DNA from: Promethearchaeota archaeon
GTDB taxonomy: Archaea; Asgardarchaeota; Lokiarchaeia; Sigynarchaeales; SOKP01
NCBI GenBank assembly: GCA_019057735.1
Contig: JAHLWV010000047.1
Coordinates: 1 to 12,232 of the forward strand
Direction: 5' to 3'
Length of the DNA: 12,232 bases
Under the pieces are notes generated by a model. The model worked only from the letters and a program-made list of their open reading frames with translations. It ran no database searches and was not told where the DNA came from. Every line of letters starts with the position of its first letter. Within the stretch, counting starts at the first letter, position 1. Position numbers and translations under genes: made by a program. Positions 1 through 6,479 of this stretch are shown in pieces.

Positions 1-49
1 ATTTTTTTATATGTCCTTCCCAATTTATCTCAATTTCCCTCATGTTCAT
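1..49 (-). CDS. Possible 5' end of a minus-strand gene, cut by the window edge
   Basis: Reading the minus strand from an ATG at 49 gives MNMREIEINWEGHIKK, which stays open to the edge. The next in-frame ATG (43) is equally possible. The sequence upstream on the minus strand (50-120) is A/T-rich and contains TATA-like stretches near 86-95 and 106-117, a reasonable place for a promoter. No function can be assigned from 16 codons, and an AT-rich chance opening is possible. It would lie downstream of cdc48 on the same strand. Confidence 0.35.
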   Translation of the reverse strand, partial: MNMREIEINWEGHIKK

Positions 50-173
50 TTCACTTTTTTTTTTTTTACATTTTTTGCGTGATGGTTATAATGTAATTTC
101 ATCATTTTATAATTGTTATTATTTAGTTAGAATAATGAAATAAGTAAAAAAGAAGAATTACTTGTAGCCTTTT

Positions 174-180
174 AAAAAAA
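174..180 (-). terminator. cdc48: Oligo-T tract downstream of cdc48
   Basis: Seven A on the plus strand read as a T7 run about 75 bp after the cdc48 stop on the minus strand. Two shorter T-runs lie nearby, at about 147-152 and 196-201. Archaeal RNA polymerase often stops at oligo-T without a hairpin, so this cluster is a plausible terminator. In such an AT-rich spacer it could also be chance. Apart from this and the possible gene start at 1-49, I see nothing else in 50-252. Confidence 0.35.
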
Positions 181-252
181 TGAATGTATAATTAAAAAAT
201 AGAAATTATAATGCTTAATTCATTGATGTTGCTAGTATTTCTTTATACTTTC

Positions 253-2532
253 TTATTGGTACAAGTTAGAATCGCCATCTTTTACTTTTTGGTCTTGAGT
301 GAGCTGTTTTGCTAAATTTTCGTACTTATCAATAGCATCTTTTTGTAGCGTTGAGCCAACTTTGGAAAGGGCATACTCAAAATGTTTAAATTCAACATTA
401 TCAAAATCTTCTAGTTTCTCTCGTATTGCTTGCATGCCTGCTTCTCTACACAAATTTTCTAGATCTGCTCCACTATAGTTTTCAGTCATTAATGCTATGT
501 TTTTCAAAGAAATATCTTTTTTAAGTGGCATATTTTTCGTATGAACTTCTAAAATCTTTAATCTTCCTTCATAATCTGGAGCAACAACATATAGTAGTTT
601 ATCGATTCTTCCAGGCCGTAGTAGAGCAGGGTCAACCAAATCAGGCCGATTAGTACTAGCTACAATGACGATACCGCTATTACTCTCGATTCCATCCATT
701 TCCGTTAATAATTGGGTTATTACATTATCGTGAACAGCTGATCCTTTCCATCCTCCTCGATTAGCAGTAAGAGCTTCAATTTCATCAAAATAAATAATAG
801 AAGGGGCTAATTCTCTGGCTTTTGCGAATATACTTCTGATATTTTTTTCAGATTCACCAACCCATTTTGATAATAGTTCTGGACCTTTAACGGTTATAAA
901 ATTCGACTTTGTTTCGCTAGCTACAGCTTCTGCTAAGAGTGTTTTTCCGCAACCAGGTGGACCAAAAAGTAGAATTCCTGCAATAGGACGAATTCCCGCT
1001 TTCTTGAACAGTTTTGGATGCATTAATGGCCATTCAATGGCTTCCTTTAATTCTTGTTTTATTTCATCCAATCCACCAACATCATCCCATGAAATTTCGG
1101 GAATCTCTCTAAGATACTCTCTTAAGGCAGATGGTTTGATTTCTTTGGATGCTTTTAGAAAATTCTTATCTCTTACAATTAATTTCTGAATGATCTCAAT
1201 TGGGATAGGTTCGTCAATATTAATTTCAGGTAAAATATCTCGAATAGCATCCATTGCAGCTTCTCGAACGAAAGCCATGATATCTGCTCCAACAAAACCG
1301 TGGGTGACCTCAGAATAGTAATTTATATCCACATCATCCGAAATTGGCATTCCTCGAGTGTGAATTTTAAAAATTTCATTCCTTGCGCTTTTATTAGGAA
1401 CTCTAAATCGTATTTCGGTATCAAATCTTCCTGGTCTTCTTAGGGCTTGATCAATAGCGTCTACTCGGTTTGTGGCTCCAATCACGATCACTCCCTCTCT
1501 TCCTTTCATTCCATCAAGAAGCGTAAGTAATTGAGACACTACTCGTCTTTCAACTTCGCCTGTGACATCACTTCTTTTAGGGGCTATTGAGTCAAGTTCA
1601 TCAATAAAAATTATTGTAGGTGCGTGCTTTTCAGCCTCGTTAAAAATATTTTTCAAATTTCTTTCGCTATCACCATAAAATTTACTCATTATCTCAGGAC
1701 CATTAATAGTAATGAAGTGAGCGTTTGCTTCTTGAGAAACCGCCTTTGCCATCAATGTTTTTCCTGTACCTGGAGGTCCATAAAACAGAACTCCTGTTGG
1801 GGGCTCAATATTCAATCTTCTGAATAATTCGGGATGTCTAATGGGTAATTCAATTACTTCTCTAATCCTTTGAATTTCATCAGTTAAACCTCCAACATCA
1901 TCGTATGTGATAATTTCTCCGGAAATATTTAGAAGTGCAATTTTTTTATTTATTTTTATCCTTGTATCCCGAGTAAGCCTAACTACCTTGTCCATTGGTT
2001 TAGTATTAAGCACTACTAATCTTAAAGGGCCTAAAGTTGTTCTTCTCGGAGTTCCTCCCATATTGAGCATTCTCATAAATCCATTCATGGGGTTAGCTCC
2101 TTCATCCGATTTAATATAAGCCCCGGGAACGTCTATCAAATCTCCAACCATCACTGGTTTATCGATCAGTTTCCCCTTTATGGCATCTGCTTGCTTTTTA
2201 ATGTCGTAAATTCCCTTCGTTGGTGCGAGTTCAATTTCTCTCGCTGGTTCTACGTCAATGTATCGAATTGTAACAAATTCACCAATAGTAGATCCAAGAT
2301 TTAATCTTTGTATTCCGTCTATTCTTATAATCTCCTTTCCTTTATCTGCAAAGCTCGCCACAACAATACCCGCAGTTCTCTTCCTCCCGACGATTTCTAT
2401 AATATCACCAGTAGATAATCTTAATCTTTCCATAATTGATTGATCTACATAGCATAAACTTCTCCCGCTACGACTTGGTTCTAACCTTTCAATTCTCAGT
2501 TTTGCTGATTTAGGCATTCCTTCGTTATTCAT
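253..2532 (-). CDS. cdc48: Cdc48/p97/VAT-type double-ring AAA+ ATPase
   Basis: This 759-residue unfoldase is close to the usual Cdc48 length and has the usual order of parts. An N-terminal substrate/adaptor domain (about 8-195) is followed by the D1 and D2 ATPase modules. D1 has Walker A GPPGTGKT (252-259), Walker B FIDE (309-312) and an RRPGRFD arginine-finger segment (365-371). D2 has GPPGCGKT (524-531), YFDE (581-584) and LRPGRID (638-644). Both rings carry aromatic pore-loop residues (SKFYG near 283-287, SKWVG near 555-559), as expected for a substrate-threading machine. The protein ends in Leu-Tyr-Gln, which fits the HbYX tail used by 20S proteasome partners. The family uses ATP to unfold or extract proteins in the cytosol. 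The ATG at 2532 is the natural start, with a second ATG five codons in. It stands alone, 247 bp after pstK on the same strand. Confidence 0.96.
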   Translation of the reverse strand: MNNEGMPKSAKLRIERLEPSRSGRSLCYVDQSIMERLRLSTGDIIEIVGRKRTAGIVVASFADKGKEIIRIDGIQRLNLGSTIGEFVTIRYIDVEPAREIELAPTKGIYDIKKQADAIKGKLIDKPVMVGDLIDVPGAYIKSDEGANPMNGFMRMLNMGGTPRRTTLGPLRLVVLNTKPMDKVVRLTRDTRIKINKKIALLNISGEIITYDDVGGLTDEIQRIREVIELPIRHPELFRRLNIEPPTGVLFYGPPGTGKTLMAKAVSQEANAHFITINGPEIMSKFYGDSERNLKNIFNEAEKHAPTIIFIDELDSIAPKRSDVTGEVERRVVSQLLTLLDGMKGREGVIVIGATNRVDAIDQALRRPGRFDTEIRFRVPNKSARNEIFKIHTRGMPISDDVDINYYSEVTHGFVGADIMAFVREAAMDAIRDILPEINIDEPIPIEIIQKLIVRDKNFLKASKEIKPSALREYLREIPEISWDDVGGLDEIKQELKEAIEWPLMHPKLFKKAGIRPIAGILLFGPPGCGKTLLAEAVASETKSNFITVKGPELLSKWVGESEKNIRSIFAKARELAPSIIYFDEIEALTANRGGWKGSAVHDNVITQLLTEMDGIESNSGIVIVASTNRPDLVDPALLRPGRIDKLLYVVAPDYEGRLKILEVHTKNMPLKKDISLKNIALMTENYSGADLENLCREAGMQAIREKLEDFDNVEFKHFEYALSKVGSTLQKDAIDKYENLAKQLTQDQKVKDGDSNLYQ

Positions 2533-2599
2533 TTTATTAGAAATTTCTTTTTTATTTTGCTATTTTAAGATAAATAATGGTACTTTATTTTCTTTTGTA

Positions 2600-2611
2600 T
2601 TATTTAATATA
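2600..2611 (-). promoter_or_regulatory. cdc48: TATA-like box for cdc48
   Basis: The minus strand reads TTATATTAAATA about 70 bp upstream of the cdc48 start. That would give a leader of roughly 40-45 nt, comparable to the two TBP genes here. The call rests on composition and spacing alone in an AT-rich region. The rest of the 247-bp spacer (2533-2779) shows no open frame worth calling, no tRNA and no strong hairpin. Confidence 0.35.
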
Positions 2612-2779
2612 ACGAGTCGTGATAGCTCGACAAAACATTGTTTAAGGTTTTAATTTCTTATTTGATGAATTTAGGCAATTTTTAGGTTAGTATACTTCCA
2701 TTTATGACTTTATCTAATAAAACTAAACCAAATTTTAGATTTGTTTCTCTTCATTAAAACAGAACAATACGCCATAGTG

Positions 2780-3586
2780 TCAAATTAGGTTAATATTTAG
2801 ATTTTGTGCTAAATATCTTTTAAAATCCTCGAGAATTGTTTTAGTATCAGTTAAATCTTTCTTTCTTTTTTTTATGAAGGATTTCCTATATTTTAATAAA
2901 TCATCTTTGTGAGAGAGATTTTGAGAAACATCTAAAAGCCTTCCCACATATTTTCGAGTGATAAGGTCTAAAGCTGCTAAGTTTGAGGGATGAAGTGATT
3001 TCATAACCATTGTTGTTGTTTTTGTTGTTTTAAGATCTTCTGCAATTTCAATGATTAATTCCTCCATAAATTTGGCTGGATCAGATGATTGAGTTGAAGT
3101 ATAAATTTTGAATGGGTGATCCCATTTATATTTTTTAAAATTATCAAATTTATTGTGAATTTTTTGAATTACATTATCAGGGATAGGCTTACCCCTTTTT
3201 TCATTGCGCTTCAAACATAGTTCAATTGGTGTAGATATATGGATTATATAAAAATTTATCCCTAAGTCATCAGCAATAGATTTCAAATCATGTCTCATGC
3301 TTGAATAGTAGTTTAAATCGTCATTAATAACTATTATTCCTTTCTTGAGATATTTTTTCACCTTTTCAAGCGTTTCTTCTCTTACTCGAGGTTCATTTAC
3401 AAAATCGAAACTTTCTGGAGATAAAGTATCTCTTAATAAGTCTGGATCGAGAATTTTAACCTCTGTTTGAAAGTAGAGATTTAATTTTTTTTTAAAAAAG
3501 TCAGCGAAAGTGGTTTTTCCCGATGCGGGTAACCCCACTAATATAATGAGAAAATTATTTTTAATATTCAACTTACTCCTCTTCAT
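2780..3586 (-). CDS. pstK: O-phosphoseryl-tRNA(Sec) kinase
   Basis: PSTK phosphorylates Ser-tRNA(Sec) with ATP. SepSecS then converts the product to Sec-tRNA(Sec), so the gene marks selenocysteine synthesis. The 268-residue protein has a P-loop GLPASGKT (18-25), then NDDLNYYSSMRHDL (88-101), the RNEKRG lid segment (127-132) and KKYKWDHPF (151-159). From memory, each of these lines up with the methanococcal PSTK sequence (DDTNYYNSMRRDL, RNIERG, KKYKWDEPF). A basic C-terminal helical part (about 195-262, with YRKSFIKK) matches the tRNA-binding domain. The ATG at 3586 lies inside the upstream GIY-YIG gene, with a 14-bp overlap and no clear ribosome site, so translation may be coupled. The stop is UGA. 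KTI12-like or other P-loop kinases are the alternative, but the NYY motif and C-terminal match favour PSTK. Confidence 0.88.
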   Translation of the reverse strand: MKRSKLNIKNNFLIILVGLPASGKTTFADFFKKKLNLYFQTEVKILDPDLLRDTLSPESFDFVNEPRVREETLEKVKKYLKKGIIVINDDLNYYSSMRHDLKSIADDLGINFYIIHISTPIELCLKRNEKRGKPIPDNVIQKIHNKFDNFKKYKWDHPFKIYTSTQSSDPAKFMEELIIEIAEDLKTTKTTTMVMKSLHPSNLAALDLITRKYVGRLLDVSQNLSHKDDLLKYRKSFIKKRKKDLTDTKTILEDFKRYLAQNLNINLI

Positions 3587-3845
3587 TGAAAGTTCTTACA
3601 AGCTGAATCTTCTCTTTCCTTGAATAGGTCTTAATTTCTAGCTCTCTTTTCATAGCCATTCCTCTTTCTCCAAAAGTTTCAAAATACTTAAGTTTTATAC
3701 TCTTTTTACCTCGACAAAATTTAGCGCCGGTTCCCTTTTTATGTTCTTCTAATCTTCTTTGTAGATTATTAGTATACCCCGTGTAGAATCTCTTTTTATT
3801 GTTCTTCGCAATCGTTTCTAAAATATACACATAATAAAGAGACAT
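3573..3845 (-). CDS. Small GIY-YIG nuclease-domain protein (UPF0213/YhbQ-like)
   Basis: From the ATG at 3845 the protein has 90 residues and begins MSLYYVYILE, as UPF0213 proteins usually do. A TTG at 3878 would add 11 residues that look unrelated to the family, so I prefer the ATG. The GIY-YIG signature is visible as VYIL (6-9) and YTG (21-23). The expected Arg lies in LQRRLEEH (28-35), and the metal-binding Glu in KRELEIK (about Glu68). FCRGKKSIKLKYFETF matches the middle of the family. Relatives are stand-alone nuclease domains related to SLX1, and bacterial members have been linked to DNA damage; the substrate here is unknown. It overlaps pstK by 14 bp and is probably cotranscribed with it, which need not imply a shared function. 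Confidence 0.87.
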   Translation of the reverse strand: MSLYYVYILETIAKNNKKRFYTGYTNNLQRRLEEHKKGTGAKFCRGKKSIKLKYFETFGERGMAMKRELEIKTYSRKEKIQLVRTFNEEE

Positions 3846-3941
3846 AGCAGAATCACTATTTGTAAGATAATTTTTCAACTATTTATTTTTTTTGGCAAAA
3901 CTATCGCATTTTATCCTTATTGAAACAAAATCTAAAGATTC

Positions 3942-3963
3942 GTAACACATATTTTGTGATTAC
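3942..3963. promoter_or_regulatory. Imperfect palindrome in a divergent promoter region
   Basis: GTAACACA (3942-3949) and TGTGATTAC (3955-3963) are inverted copies that differ by one inserted base. They lie about 97 bp upstream of the GIY-YIG start and 104 bp upstream of the TTG start at 4067. It stands out as a GTG/CAC-containing dyad in an otherwise AT-only spacer, so it may be an operator. The divergent plus-strand protein has a winged-helix C-terminus and could be the binder; that is inference only. Confidence 0.35.
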
Positions 3964-4002
3964 CAAATTAATCTACTAAAAATTAAATTTATTAATAAGA
4001 AC

Positions 4003-4012
4003 TTTTATAATT
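4003..4012 (+). promoter_or_regulatory. TATA-like box for the winged-helix gene
   Basis: CTTTTATAAT lies about 60 bp upstream of the TTG start at 4067 and would place transcription start near 4030-4035. It is supported by spacing and sequence only. Confidence 0.35.
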
Positions 4013-4066
4013 TTTAAAGGAAGTGTTAGGTTTTTCTGGTGAGTTACTTTTCCTCTAGGTATTTGT

Positions 4067-4684
4067 TTGATTAAGTGGGATGAGGTTCTTGGTGGAAACA
4101 TATACATGAAGTTTCCGGAAGAATTAGATGTTCTGGATAATGCAGTGCAACAGATCCAGATTTCACATAATTTTATCGAATCTTACATCACTATTGAAGA
4201 AAAAAATTGGAACTCAATTTCGTATTATAACGAAACTAGGGAAATAATCATCGTATTAGTATTAGATAAGTACGATGATGCTTCAGATTATACTGTTATA
4301 TTAGATGAATTTAAAAAAGAGCTCGAGTTAGAACTAAGCGAAACTGAGCTTAAAAAACACTTAGAAAGAATCTTTAACTTGTCTTTAAACGTGTTTAGAA
4401 CACGAGATGAAGTAATAGGGAAATTAAGTAATCAAGTTGCTGAACTAAAAACAATGGAATATGATCTGAGAAAACGGTTTGAGAAAATCGTTAACGCAGA
4501 CCATCTTAAAGTAAAAAGTAAAATCCAATTCTTGTTAGCTGTAAATAATGAGATGAATCATAAAGAATTACATAAATTGATTGACACTAGCAAAAATTGG
4601 CTCGATAAGGTCTTAGAAACTCTTACACAGAACAAGATTATTGGATATAATCACACAAAGGACACATATTATCTTATTATATGA
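4067..4684 (+). CDS. Putative regulatory protein: possible longin/roadblock-like N-terminus, helical middle, winged-helix C-terminus
   Basis: The protein has 205 residues and I recognise no specific family. Residues 1-85 look like an alpha/beta sensor domain opening with IKWDEVLGGNIYMKFPEEL. This resembles openings of longin- or roadblock-like proteins common in Asgard genomes, but the assignment is weak. Residues 86-145 are charged and helical, possibly coiled-coil. Residues 146-205 fit a winged helix: helices near 148-160, 165-172 and 175-189, then a YNHTKDTYYLII hairpin. I chose the TTG at 4067 because no ATG or GTG precedes it after an in-frame stop at 4040, the WDEVLGG segment looks conserved, and AGGT sits 6 nt upstream. 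An ATG at 4106 with GGTGGA upstream is the alternative. No transmembrane segment is evident. It could be a DNA-binding regulator or a GTPase-linked adaptor. Confidence 0.6.
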   Translation: MIKWDEVLGGNIYMKFPEELDVLDNAVQQIQISHNFIESYITIEEKNWNSISYYNETREIIIVLVLDKYDDASDYTVILDEFKKELELELSETELKKHLERIFNLSLNVFRTRDEVIGKLSNQVAELKTMEYDLRKRFEKIVNADHLKVKSKIQFLLAVNNEMNHKELHKLIDTSKNWLDKVLETLTQNKIIGYNHTKDTYYLII

Positions 4685-4701
4685 ATATACTAAATAGCTG
4701 C

Positions 4702-4718
4702 TCTATAAAGAATTACAT
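4702..4718 (+). promoter_or_regulatory. TATA box plus TBP-promoter-like block for the aminotransferase gene
   Basis: TCTATAAAGAATTACAT here closely resembles TCTATAAAGAAATACCAT before the second TBP gene. It lies 87 bp upstream of the ATG at 4789. It is the best promoter candidate in the 100-bp spacer. Confidence 0.5.
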
Positions 4719-4788
4719 TATTAATATGTTCATTATTTTTATTATTATTAATTTATCATTTTAATTTTTAAAAGTAGTTGAATTGATA

Positions 4789-5922
4789 ATGAACATTTCA
4801 GAAGAAGAGCAGCAAGAAGTTTTAAAAGTCTTGAAATCTCAGATGCTAACACTCTTACATGGTGAGTTTGTCAGTAAATTCGAAGAGGAATTTGCGCGAT
4901 ATATCGGTGTAAAGCATGCTATTGCAGTCAATACCGGTACAGCAGCACTTCACATAGCTATTGCTTCGTTAAATATTGGTCCTGGAGACGAGGTTATTGT
5001 CCCTCCTTTTACATTTATCGCGAGTGCAAGTTCAATACTACACAATAATGCTATACCTATTTTTGCAGATATTGACGATAAATCTTATACATTGGATCCC
5101 AACTCTGTTAGGGAAAAAATTACTGAAAAAACGAAAGCAATAATCCCAGTTCATTTAGCAGGAATTGGTGCTGATATGAGCGAACTTATGGATATTGGAA
5201 GCGATAATGGAATACATGTAATAGAGGATGCTGCACAATCTATTGGAACGCTATGTTATAAAAAAAAAGTTGGCTCTATAGGACATCTCGGCTGTTTTAG
5301 CTTTTATCCCTCGAAAAACATGACTACGGGAGAAGGTGGGATGATAACTACCAATGATGACGAATTAGCTGAACAATGTCGATTACTTAGACATCATGGT
5401 GAACCAGAATGGTATGTGTATAATAGATTAGGATATAACTATAGAATGACTGAAATTCAAGGCGCGATTGGGAGAGTCCAACTAAAAAAAATAGATTCTT
5501 TTATCAGTATGAGGAATAAAAATGCAAAATATCTTTCAGAAGCAACTTCCAAATTGAATGGCATCAATCCTCCTTTTATTCCTGAATATTGCGAACCCGC
5601 GTTTAATTATTGGATTGGAAGGTTAGATCCTGATGTTTTAGGAATTACAAAAACTCAATTCTTAAACAGATTTCCACGGAGTAAGGTTCTATATCCGAAA
5701 CCTCTTTATAAAACAAAATTGTTCCAAGAAAAAATTGCGTACTCTAAAGGATGTCCTTGGTCATGCCCTTTTTACAATAAAGAAATAAATTATAAAGAAG
5801 TTTATTTACCAATAGTAGAGAAAGTAACTCAGGAAATATTTGCTTTAGATATCCATCCTAAAATATCGAAAGAATCCCTTGATGAAAACATAGAAATTAT
5901 GACAAAAATTTCAGAAAATTAA
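4789..5922 (+). CDS. DegT/DnrJ/EryC1/StrS-family PLP-dependent aminotransferase
   Basis: This is a 377-residue type-I-fold aminotransferase of the family that aminates keto-sugars. Visible marks are NTGTAALH (48-55), VPPFTFIASA (71-80), the PLP-binding Asp and Gln in EDAAQSIG (D147, Q150), the Schiff-base lysine in SFYPSKN (K176), GEGGM (181-185), NYRMTEIQGAIGR (217-229) and YPKPLYKTKLF (302-312). The length is normal. The ATG at 4789 is preferred to a TTG two codons earlier. An unusual C-terminal segment, GCPWSCPFY, holds a CxxxC pair (C322, C326). No glycosyltransferase or sugar-nucleotide gene lies nearby, so the substrate cannot be inferred. Most relatives use glutamate or glutamine as amino donor to make amino-sugars for surface glycans. 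A T10 run follows the stop. Confidence 0.93.
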   Translation: MNISEEEQQEVLKVLKSQMLTLLHGEFVSKFEEEFARYIGVKHAIAVNTGTAALHIAIASLNIGPGDEVIVPPFTFIASASSILHNNAIPIFADIDDKSYTLDPNSVREKITEKTKAIIPVHLAGIGADMSELMDIGSDNGIHVIEDAAQSIGTLCYKKKVGSIGHLGCFSFYPSKNMTTGEGGMITTNDDELAEQCRLLRHHGEPEWYVYNRLGYNYRMTEIQGAIGRVQLKKIDSFISMRNKNAKYLSEATSKLNGINPPFIPEYCEPAFNYWIGRLDPDVLGITKTQFLNRFPRSKVLYPKPLYKTKLFQEKIAYSKGCPWSCPFYNKEINYKEVYLPIVEKVTQEIFALDIHPKISKESLDENIEIMTKISEN

Positions 5923-5928
5923 CAATAA

Positions 5929-5938
5929 TTTTTTTTTT
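5929..5938 (+). terminator. Oligo-T terminator after the aminotransferase gene
   Basis: A run of ten T starts 7 bp after the stop codon. This is the typical form of an archaeal intrinsic terminator without a hairpin. The TATA box of the next gene begins in its last bases. Confidence 0.5.
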
Positions 5939-5954
5939 ATATGAAGATATTACC
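5936..5954 (+). promoter_or_regulatory. TATA box and TACC block for the 117-residue gene
   Basis: TTTATATG followed by AAGATATTACC lies 64 bp upstream of the ATG at 6000. The TATA-then-TACC order matches the TBP promoters. Three copies of GATATTA (5946, 5957, 5987) and a 7-bp hairpin with a TTCG loop (5977-5994) follow before the start codon. Confidence 0.4.
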
Positions 5955-5999
5955 GGGATATTATTACAGATGATAAATAATATTTCGATATTATAGATT

Positions 6000-6353
6000 A
6001 TGTCGTTGTCTTTGAAGAGGAATAAATTTCTCCAATTATTTCATAATATCAGCAATAGTAAGATTAGACATAGAGGACCTTTAATTTTGAGATTGTACGG
6101 CCTTTTAAATGAGGTAGACTTCGAGAACGAAAATCGATTCATACTATGTAATTTTATTGACCAAAATAGTGAGCTTTTCAGGCTAAGTAGAGATATTTAC
6201 GAGATTAATAATGATGTCACCTTAAACCAGTTGTTTCTATTCGCATATAGTAAAGCTAGGATCAACAACCTTATCCCAAATCTTTATTCTGAATATATTG
6301 ATTCCATCAATGCCATATCTCAAAAAATTGATACTCAATCAAATCTGTCTTAA
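6000..6353 (+). CDS. Hypothetical protein of 117 residues
   Basis: I do not recognise this protein. It is open from the ATG at 6000 to TAA at 6353 and reads like a real soluble, mainly helical protein. The N-terminus is basic (LKRNKF, SKIRHRG), the middle mixed (LRLYGLLNEVDFENENRF), and the C-terminal half has spaced hydrophobics typical of amphipathic helices. No transmembrane segment, signal peptide, cysteine pair or nucleotide-binding motif is visible. Its own TATA-like box and a T-run before that box suggest a separate transcript. It lies between the aminotransferase and a Rab-like GTPase, and a link to either is unproven. A pair of inverted 8-bp arms (6350-6372) spans its stop codon. Confidence 0.65.
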   Translation: MSLSLKRNKFLQLFHNISNSKIRHRGPLILRLYGLLNEVDFENENRFILCNFIDQNSELFRLSRDIYEINNDVTLNQLFLFAYSKARINNLIPNLYSEYIDSINAISQKIDTQSNLS

Positions 6354-6372
6354 ATCTTATTTATAGATTTAA
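6350..6372. repeat. Inverted repeat spanning the stop codon of the 117-residue gene
   Basis: TTAAATCT (6350-6357) and AGATTTAA (6365-6372) are perfect inverted copies around a 7-nt centre. The left arm includes the TAA stop. It is followed by A rather than T, so it is not a classical terminator. The right half also overlaps the TATA-like box TTTATAG (6360-6366) of the GTPase gene, so it could affect that promoter. The stem is almost all A/T and chance is possible. Confidence 0.4.
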
Positions 6373-6382
6373 AAATACCATT
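6360..6382 (+). promoter_or_regulatory. TATA-like box and AAATACCATT block upstream of the GTPase gene
   Basis: TTTATAG is followed by AAATACCATT (6373-6382), the same ten bases that follow the TATA box of the second TBP gene. It lies 98-120 bp upstream of the GTPase ATG, implying a longer leader than the other genes have. Confidence 0.4.
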
Positions 6383-6479
6383 TAAGGATAAATATAGATC
6401 TTTAAGTTAAGACATAATTATTAAAAATGATAATTATTATTATGATTGTAATACAAGTTAATAGTTAAACTGAACAATT

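Noticed and set aside
1004..2443. Several 61-70 codon plus-strand frames inside cdc48
   Set aside because: They lie antisense to conserved AAA+ motifs, and their translations show no domain or consistent start signal.
2610..2633. CGAG...CTCG hairpin in the cdc48 leader
   Set aside because: The stem is only 4 bp and competes with an overlapping GTCG/CGAC pairing. It is too weak to call a riboswitch or regulatory RNA.
2738..2782. UGA stop of pstK read as selenocysteine, giving about 14 more residues (HYGVLFCFNEEKQI)
   Set aside because: PSTK is not a known selenoprotein, the protein is already full length, and no clear SECIS-like hairpin follows. The winged-helix gene also ends in UGA, and read-through there adds only two residues.
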